A DNA stretch of 64,000 bases from DATBDE01 sp036270095 (lineage in GTDB: Bacteria; Actinomycetota; Thermoleophilia; Solirubrobacterales; Solirubrobacteraceae), in NCBI GenBank assembly GCA_036270095.1, contig DATBDE010000127.1, positions 1 to 64,000 on the forward strand, given 5' to 3'. Below are positions 58,679 to 64,000 of the stretch, piece by piece. A program made the translations under genes and the position numbers. Every line of letters starts with the position of its first letter. Position 1 is the stretch's first letter. The notes beneath the pieces were generated by a model, which was given only the letters and a program-made list of their open reading frames with translations, was not told where the DNA came from and ran no database searches.

Positions 58679-58684
58679 AGCCTA
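58679..58684 (-). promoter_or_regulatory. -10 element TAGGCT for the HD-GYP/LuxR gene
   Basis: On the minus strand TAGGCT is followed by 6 bases and the GTG at 58672. It is divergent from fumC. Confidence 0.5.
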
Positions 58685-58745
58685 GGGCAAACCCTCAACC
58701 TCCCTCGGGGGGTCTGACCCCCAACCTTTGCCGCGCCCTCGCACG

Positions 58746-58751
58746 TACCCT
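58746..58751 (+). promoter_or_regulatory. -10 element TACCCT for fumC
   Basis: TACCCT, 7 bases, then the fumC ATG at 58759. A partial inverted repeat, CCCTAGGG-like, lies nearby (58680-58688). Confidence 0.5.
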
Positions 58752-58758
58752 CTAGGAC

Positions 58759-60093
58759 ATGGCGATCGAACACGAAGAGCAGCTCTGGGGCGGGGAAACC
58801 GCCAAGGCGGTTGAGAACTTCCAGGTGTCGGGCATCCCCGTCCGGCTTGAGGTCGTGCACTGGCTGGCGCGCATCAAGGGCGCGGCCGCGCGGGTCAACG
58901 CGGACCTCGGCAAGCTCGACCCCGACGTCGCGCGCCGCATCGCCGAGGCGGCCGACCGCGTCGCCAACGCCGAGTTCGACGACCAGTTCCCGATCGACGC
59001 CTTCCAGACCGGCTCCGGCACCTCGACGAACATGAACGCCAACGAGGTCATCGCCAACCTCGCCGGCGACGGCGCCCACCCGAACGACCACGTGAACATG
59101 GGCCAGTCGTCCAACGACGTCTTCCCCTCCGCCGTTCACCTCGCCGCGCTGGACGAGGTCACCAACGACCTGCTTCCGGCGCTGGACCAGCTCGAGGGCG
59201 CGCTGACGGCCAAGGCGCGCGAGTTCGCCGACGTCGTCAAGTCCGGCCGCACCCACCTGATGGACGCGGTGCCGGTCACGCTGGGCCAGGAGTTCGGCGG
59301 CTACGCCGCCCAGGTCCGCCTCGGCGCCGAGCGCGTGCGCTCATCCCTGCCCCGCGTGGCCCAGATCCCGCTCGGCGGCACCGCCACCGGCACCGGGCTC
59401 AACACCCACCCCGAGTTCGCCGTGCGCGTGCGCGCGCTGCTGGCCGAGCGGGCGAACTTCGAGATCCGCGCGCCCGAGGACCCGTTCGAGGCCCAGGGCG
59501 CGCGCGACGCGCTGGTCGAGCTCTCGGGCCAGCTCAAGGTCATCGCCGTCTCGATGAACAAGGTCGCCAACGACATCGCCTGGATGGGCTCGGGGCCGCG
59601 GGCCGGGCTGGGCGAGCTGCTGCTGCCCGAGCTCCAGAAGGGCTCGTCCATCATGCCCGGCAAGGTCAACCCGGTCATCCCCGAGGTGGTCATGCAGGTC
59701 GCGGCCCAGGTCATCGGCAACGACACCGCGATCACCTTCGCGGGCTCGCAGGGCAACTTCGAGCTCAACGTCCGCATCCCGCTCATCGCCCGCAACCTGC
59801 TCGAGTCGATCCAGCTGCTGGGGGCCAAGTGCCGCCTGTTCGCGACCAAGTGCGTCGAGGGCATCGAGGCCAACCTCGAGGGCACGACCCGGTCGGCCGA
59901 GGCGACGCTCGCCGTGGCCACCGCGCTCAACCCGTTCATCGGCTACGACAAGGCGGCGGAGATCGTCAAGGACGCGGCCTCGTCGGGCCGGACGCTGCGC
60001 GAGGTCGCGCGCGAGCACGGCGTGGACGAGGCAACGCTGGACAAGGCGCTCGACCTGCGCAAGATCGCCGCGGGGAGCTCGGCGCAGACGTAG
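58759..60093 (+). CDS. fumC: Fumarate hydratase class II
   Basis: This 444-residue fumarase interconverts fumarate and malate in the citric acid cycle. It has TGSGTSTNMNANEV, the catalytic His region SGRTHLMDAVPVTLGQE and the superfamily signature GSSIMPGKVNP (295-305). The short N-terminus and total length match oxygen-stable, iron-free FumC. The 4-hydroxyproline cluster at the left end feeds 2-oxoglutarate into the same cycle. Leaderless start after TACCCT. Confidence 0.95.
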   Translation: MAIEHEEQLWGGETAKAVENFQVSGIPVRLEVVHWLARIKGAAARVNADLGKLDPDVARRIAEAADRVANAEFDDQFPIDAFQTGSGTSTNMNANEVIANLAGDGAHPNDHVNMGQSSNDVFPSAVHLAALDEVTNDLLPALDQLEGALTAKAREFADVVKSGRTHLMDAVPVTLGQEFGGYAAQVRLGAERVRSSLPRVAQIPLGGTATGTGLNTHPEFAVRVRALLAERANFEIRAPEDPFEAQGARDALVELSGQLKVIAVSMNKVANDIAWMGSGPRAGLGELLLPELQKGSSIMPGKVNPVIPEVVMQVAAQVIGNDTAITFAGSQGNFELNVRIPLIARNLLESIQLLGAKCRLFATKCVEGIEANLEGTTRSAEATLAVATALNPFIGYDKAAEIVKDAASSGRTLREVAREHGVDEATLDKALDLRKIAAGSSAQT

Positions 60094-60106
60094 GATCGCC
60101 CTGCCG

Positions 60107-61117
60107 ATGCGCAGGGCCCTCGTACCGCTCCTCCTCGTCGTCGCGGCCGCGCTGGCCCTGCCCGCGAACGCGGCCGCGACGCTCGTCTACACCACCCAGC
60201 CCAGCCGCAAGCCGCCGGTGCTGTGGTCGGCGTTCAACGACGGCAGCGGGGCGATCCCGCTCGGGAGCAACTACTTCGGCGCGAGGCTGTCGCCGGACGG
60301 GACCTCGGTCCTGGCCGTGCGCCAGTCGCGCAAGGGGGCCAACCAGCTCTTCCTCCTGCCCACCGCCGGCGGCGGGGCCACGCTGCTGCTGCCCAGCGTG
60401 CAGTCGGGGCTGTACGCGTGGTCGCCGAGCTCGCAGCTCATCGCCGCCGTGACCGGCAAGCGGCTCGTGCTCATCGACGTCGCCACCGGCGGCGTGTCCG
60501 ACCTCGCCGCCGGCGTGGTCACCGGCGACAGCTTGAGCTTCTCCCCGGCGGGCGACCAGGTCGCGTTTGCGCTGGCGGCGAGCGTGGCGCTGAACGCCGC
60601 CAGCGACGTCTACACCGTGCCGGTCGCGGGCGGGCCGCCGACACAGCTGACCTTCGACGGCCAGTCCACGAACCCGGTGTGGGGCCCGACCCAGATCGCC
60701 TACTCCAACGGCCTGCGCCGCCGCACCGACTTCCCCCAGCTCAACCTGTGGCTGATGAACCCGGACGGCGGCGGCCAGCACCAGCTCACGTTCCTCGGCG
60801 TGCGACCGCTGGTCACCGGCCTGAACCCGGTGGAGTGGTCGGCGACCGGGCTGCAGCTGCTGGCCAACTACGGCGGCCAGGACACCAGCCAGGCCTTCGC
60901 CGTCGACCCGCTCACCGGCGACGCGCGCGACCTCGGCGCCACGCCGTTCGACGGCACGGCGCCGTTCGCCCTGTCGCATGACGGCACCACCGTGCTGGCC
61001 CAGACCGGCGGCGTCGAGGGGCCGGGACGCGGCCAGGCGACGGTCACGATCCCGTTCGCGGGCGGGCCGCCCACGGTGCTCGTGCCCAACGGGCTCAACC
61101 CGGGCTGGAACGCCTGA
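60107..61117 (+). CDS. Secreted TolB-like beta-propeller protein (paralogue 1)
   Basis: This 336-residue protein has a signal peptide (PLLLVVAAALALPANA) and PD40/TolB-type repeats (ARLSPDGTSVLAVR, SFSPAGDQVAFAL, NPVWGPTQIAYS, LWLMNPDGGGQHQLT). It is closely similar to the gene at 62254, sharing DVYTVPV-GG-PT-LT-DG and NGLNPGWNA-like ends. Start ATG 10 bases after TAGGAT, which overlaps the fumC stop. An external binding role is likely; there is no Tol-Pal system in such bacteria. It converges with the LtrA-like gene by a 23-base overlap. Confidence 0.82.
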   Translation: MRRALVPLLLVVAAALALPANAAATLVYTTQPSRKPPVLWSAFNDGSGAIPLGSNYFGARLSPDGTSVLAVRQSRKGANQLFLLPTAGGGATLLLPSVQSGLYAWSPSSQLIAAVTGKRLVLIDVATGGVSDLAAGVVTGDSLSFSPAGDQVAFALAASVALNAASDVYTVPVAGGPPTQLTFDGQSTNPVWGPTQIAYSNGLRRRTDFPQLNLWLMNPDGGGQHQLTFLGVRPLVTGLNPVEWSATGLQLLANYGGQDTSQAFAVDPLTGDARDLGATPFDGTAPFALSHDGTTVLAQTGGVEGPGRGQATVTIPFAGGPPTVLVPNGLNPGWNA

Positions 61118-62204
61118 TCAGGCTGAGCTCGAAGCAGAGCTCGCCCACCACGACGGCGACGAGCAGCAGGATCGTGGCGACCGGGTTGAGCGCGCCGCCG
61201 AGGAACGCGATGGCCAGCGCGAGGGCGCCGGTGCCGGCGCGCAGGGCCGCGCGGCGGCGGGCGGCCGGCGGCGGGCGGCTGGCCAGCTCGATCGCGCACA
61301 CCCCGAACAGGAAGATGGCGATTCCCCCGCACAGCGCCGCGCGCGCGCCGGCGGGCAGCGTCGCGCCTTCGGCGCCGTCGATGGCCAGCAGGGCACCGGG
61401 CGCGACCAGACCTAGGCCGGCGTAGAGGGGCCCGTGCAGGTAGACGTACCACGTGCTGTCCGCGTGCAAGGCGGTGACGCAGTCGAAGTACAGCCACCAG
61501 ACCGCGGCCGCGAGCACGAACGTCCCGACGGCCACGGCCGAGCTCTGGAAGGCGAAGTTGACGTCGGAGATCCCGGCCGCCACCGACACCACCGACTCGC
61601 CGAGGACGATGATCGTGAACAGGCCGAAGCGCTCGGCGATGTGCGAGCTGACCAGCGGCAGGGTGGGGATCCGCAACACCGAGAGCAGCGGCGTGCCGAT
61701 CTCGATCGCCAGGGCAATGCCCCACACGACGTAGCGCCACGGCGTCGGGACAAAGAGCGAGACGATCCATACCGCCAGCCCGAGTGCCCAGCGGATCTCG
61801 TAGTAGCCCTGGAACGCCGCCGCCTCGGGGACCTTCCGCCGCGCCCGGTCGGTGACCGCGAGCAGGCACGCCCGGGTGGCGATCGTCGCCAGCGCGAACG
61901 GCTCCGAGCCGCTCGTGAACGCGTCGTCGACGTGGATGGCCACGACGATGTTGGCCAGGGCGGCGCCCAGCACGATGAGCCGGTGCACCGTGTCGTCGAC
62001 GTCGAAGCGGTCGGCGTAGGTGGTGAACCCGACCCAGGTGAAGAACACGATCGCGAACAGGCCGAAGTACTCGACGAAGACCTTGGGCGCCGGATCCGTC
62101 TCGATGAGGTCCGACATGCGCGCGATGACGACCACGAACACGAGGTCGAAGAACAGCTCGAGGTTGGTGGGACGCGCCTCGGTGACGGTCGAACGCAGCC
62201 GCAA
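61095..62204 (-). CDS. Low-temperature-requirement A (LtrA)-like membrane protein
   Basis: This 369-residue protein has about ten helices with the LtrA signature NLELFFDLVFVVVIARMSD and HIAERFGLFTIIVLGESVVS. The family was named from Listeria low-temperature growth, but its biochemical function is unsettled. TTG start. It lies between the two TolB-like paralogues in opposite orientation. Confidence 0.9.
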   Translation of the reverse strand: MRLRSTVTEARPTNLELFFDLVFVVVIARMSDLIETDPAPKVFVEYFGLFAIVFFTWVGFTTYADRFDVDDTVHRLIVLGAALANIVVAIHVDDAFTSGSEPFALATIATRACLLAVTDRARRKVPEAAAFQGYYEIRWALGLAVWIVSLFVPTPWRYVVWGIALAIEIGTPLLSVLRIPTLPLVSSHIAERFGLFTIIVLGESVVSVAAGISDVNFAFQSSAVAVGTFVLAAAVWWLYFDCVTALHADSTWYVYLHGPLYAGLGLVAPGALLAIDGAEGATLPAGARAALCGGIAIFLFGVCAIELASRPPPAARRRAALRAGTGALALAIAFLGGALNPVATILLLVAVVVGELCFELSLIRRSSPG

Positions 62205-62240
62205 ACGTCAGAGTTTGCTCCCGCCTTCGGACCGGTCGGA

Positions 62241-62246
62241 TACGGT
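62241..62246 (+). promoter_or_regulatory. -10 element TACGGT for the second TolB-like gene
   Basis: TACGGT, 7 bases, then the GTG at 62254. The same hexamer and spacing occur at 4900 and 20705. Confidence 0.55.
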
Positions 62247-62253
62247 CCCCGCC

Positions 62254-63270
62254 GTGCGTCGCCCCCTGCTCGTGCTGCTCGTCCTCGCCGGCGTGCTCGC
62301 CCTGCCCGCGGCGGCCTCGGCCACGCTGGTTTACGGCGTCCAGCCCAGCCGCGGCGCGCCGTCGGTTTGGGTGGCCAACAACGACGGCAGCGGCGCCACG
62401 CGGCTCGCGACCGGCTACGGCGGTCCGACCATCTCGCCGGACGGCACCACGGTTGCCGCGCTGCGCCAGACGAGCTCGGGCGGCAGCGCCCTCTCCGTGT
62501 TCCCGGCGACCGGCGGCCCCGGCCGTCGGCTGCTGACCAACGCGGGCTTCGCGACCGTGTCCTGGTCGCCGGACTCGTCCACCATCGCCGCCTATAGCGG
62601 GCACCGGCTGCAGATCGCCAGCGTCGCCACGGGCGCCGTGGCCACGCTGGCCACGCTGGCCACGGGCAGGTTCAGCGGCACGGCGCCGAGCTTCTCGCCC
62701 CTCGGCGACCAGATCGCCTACGCGCGGGCGACCAGCAGCCGCATCAACGCGCCCTCGGACGTCTACACCGTCCCCGTCGGCGGCGGGGCGCCGACCCGGC
62801 TCACGACCGACGGCCTGTCGCTCAACCCGATCTGGGGCCCGACGCAGATCGCGTACTCGCGCGGCCCGCACCGGCGCCAGGACTTCCCGCGCCTGAACAT
62901 CTGGCTCATGAACCCGGACGGGTCCAACCAGCGCCAGCTGACCAACGTGCGCGTGCCGACGCTCGTGTCCGGCCTCGCGCCGCTGCAGTGGTCGGCCAAC
63001 GGCCAGCAGCTCCTGGCCACCTTCGGCGGGCAGGACACCGACCAGGCCTACGCCGTCGACCCCAACACCGGCGCCGCGCGCGACCTCGGCGCCCGCCGCT
63101 TCAACGGCACCGCGCCGGCGGCGATCTCGCGCGACGGCACGACCGTCCTGGCGCAGACCGGCGGCGAGGAGGGCCCGAGCTCCGGCCAGAACGTCGTGTC
63201 GATCCCGTTCACCGGGGGCGCGGCGACCGTGCTCGTGCGGCGCGCGAGCACGCCGGACTGGAACGCCTAG
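62254..63270 (+). CDS. Secreted TolB-like beta-propeller protein (paralogue 2)
   Basis: This 338-residue protein has a signal peptide (LLVLLVLAGVLALPAAASA) and propeller repeats (PTISPDGTTVAALR, SWSPDSSTIAAYS, SFSPLGDQIAYAR, NPIWGPTQIAYSRG). It is a paralogue of the gene at 60107 over its whole length (LNIWLMNPDG, FGGQDTDQAYAVDP, RDGTTVLAQTGGEEGP against LNLWLMNPDG, YGGQDTSQAFAVDP, HDGTTVLAQTGGVEGP). Role unknown. Confidence 0.85.
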   Translation: MRRPLLVLLVLAGVLALPAAASATLVYGVQPSRGAPSVWVANNDGSGATRLATGYGGPTISPDGTTVAALRQTSSGGSALSVFPATGGPGRRLLTNAGFATVSWSPDSSTIAAYSGHRLQIASVATGAVATLATLATGRFSGTAPSFSPLGDQIAYARATSSRINAPSDVYTVPVGGGAPTRLTTDGLSLNPIWGPTQIAYSRGPHRRQDFPRLNIWLMNPDGSNQRQLTNVRVPTLVSGLAPLQWSANGQQLLATFGGQDTDQAYAVDPNTGAARDLGARRFNGTAPAAISRDGTTVLAQTGGEEGPSSGQNVVSIPFTGGAATVLVRRASTPDWNA

Positions 63271-63281
63271 TCCGAGCTGGC

Positions 63282-64000
63282 GTGGCCAACAAGGCCGCCT
63301 TCAGCCGCGAGGACGTCGCCGACGCCAAGCGCGGCGCCCCGGCGGTCTCGCTGGCCGGCTACGCCGCCGATCGCGGCCTGCAGTTCCTCGACCACGCGAC
63401 GCCGGCCGGCTACCGGACGGCGGTGCCCTGCGAGCCCGAGTTCCAGTTCAACCTCATGCGCGGCCCGCTGCCCGGCGGGGAGTTCGGCGTGGTCGGGCAC
63501 GAGGCCTTCGGCCTGCCATGGGTCGGCGGCACCGTGGCCTGGTCGGGCTGGGTCGAGACCGTGGGCAGGCCCAAGGGCACCGGCCTGCGGGCGCGCGACT
63601 TCGCCCTGTCGATGCTGCCGGGCGCGGACCTGTTCACGGGCTGGGGCAGCGAGAAGGTCGAGCCGCTGCGCACGCCCTGCACCATCGCCGCCGTGCGCCT
63701 GCCCGAGAGCGCCGGCCTCCAGCCCCACCTGCGCATCGACAACCGGGACGCCGCACCGCCCTACGACTTCGGCAACGACGTCGACCTGCACGCGCTGGGG
63801 CTGCTGCTGCACGCCGACCCGGCGGCGCCCGCCGACCTGCTCGACGCCTTCCTGGCCGAGCCGGTGGCGTCGACCCTGCACGCTCACGCGGGCGACCCGC
63901 TGTTCCAGGTCCTGATCACCTGCGCGACGCTGGTCGTGCGCCGCAACGGCTGGATCGCCGACCCCGCGCAGCTCGACGAGCTCTGCGGCTTTGCCTCCTC
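63282..64000 (+). CDS. Uncharacterised protein, truncated by the window edge
   Basis: A frame from the GTG at 63282 stays open to the end of the window (239 complete codons) with no stop. The translation begins VANKAAFSREDVADAKRG and contains EPEFQFNLMRGPLPGG, VGHEAFGLPWVGGTVAWSGWV and DNRDAAPPYDFGNDVDLHALG, with residue usage typical of a folded cytoplasmic protein. I do not recognise the family. It follows the TolB-like gene by 11 bases. A minus-strand frame over the same region lacks family features. Confidence 0.7.
   Translation, partial: MANKAAFSREDVADAKRGAPAVSLAGYAADRGLQFLDHATPAGYRTAVPCEPEFQFNLMRGPLPGGEFGVVGHEAFGLPWVGGTVAWSGWVETVGRPKGTGLRARDFALSMLPGADLFTGWGSEKVEPLRTPCTIAAVRLPESAGLQPHLRIDNRDAAPPYDFGNDVDLHALGLLLHADPAAPADLLDAFLAEPVASTLHAHAGDPLFQVLITCATLVVRRNGWIADPAQLDELCGFAS

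Overview
The window is very GC-rich, densely packed and dominated by short or overlapping gene junctions. Frequent GTG and TTG starts, TANNNT boxes 6-8 bases upstream of many start codons (leaderless transcription), several Ser/Thr kinases and FHA proteins, a PPK2 kinase, a polyprenol-phosphate sugar transferase and an IleRS of about 1036 residues all point to a high-GC actinobacterium. A soil Thermoleophilia/Solirubrobacterales-type organism is my inference; no rRNA, tRNA or CRISPR array is visible to confirm it.

Layout. (1) 1-6445: a trans-4-hydroxyproline catabolic cluster. It holds the three parts of a D-hydroxyproline dehydrogenase (FAD subunit, [2Fe-2S] subunit, pyridine-nucleotide/FAD subunit), a 4-hydroxyproline 2-epimerase, a DHDPS-fold deaminase, an FCD-type GntR regulator and a divergent alpha-ketoglutarate semialdehyde dehydrogenase. 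Together these convert hydroxyproline to 2-oxoglutarate. (2) 6442-12415: a tightly coupled operon of SDR, FAD amine-oxidase-like protein, DUF1365, cyclopropane-fatty-acid-synthase-like methyltransferase, a CarH/LitR-like B12-binding MerR regulator and a frameshifted NAD(P)-binding protein. This looks like a light- or photo-oxidation-responsive lipid modification unit. A membrane protein and a cytochrome P450 lie divergently next to it. (3) 15192-22632: an HGADDP-repeat secreted protein, a NarL-type two-component pair, a penicillin acylase, a DUF1348 protein, a lipoprotein, a UbiE-like methyltransferase and a UbiA-like membrane protein. (4) 22657-27860: AMP-ligase and cyclase, a tyrosine phosphatase, a lipoprotein, a methyltransferase and a CMD protein.

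(5) 27863-42421: a signalling-rich stretch with three Ser/Thr kinases (two with different extracytoplasmic sensor domains), three FHA proteins (one fused to a beta-propeller) and a large cation/proton antiporter with USP domains and an unusual duplicated N-terminal exodomain. Also here are an FAD/NAD-binding protein, a GMC oxidoreductase and a frameshifted TetR regulator. (6) 42431-50923: a His/Lys/Gln-rich secreted peptide, aldose epimerase, ArfB, two half-size TauE proteins, trehalose phosphatase, DUF554, a glycosyltransferase, PolX and a DPM1-like transferase. (7) 50986-64000: thioredoxin, IleRS, PPK2, a lipoprotein, a hydrolase, a cupin, a degenerate HD-GYP-LuxR regulator, fumarase, two paralogous TolB-like propellers flanking an LtrA-like protein, and a gene running off the right edge.

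No gene-free stretch exceeds 300 bases. Two dispersed repeat families were found, and all four copies sit between convergent genes. One is an 88-bp palindromic element in two nearly identical inverted copies that reach the flanking stop codons. At least four apparent single-base-scale frameshifts (in three genes) and two probable non-canonical starts (ACG, CTG) occur, so either sequence errors or recent decay must be considered for those genes.
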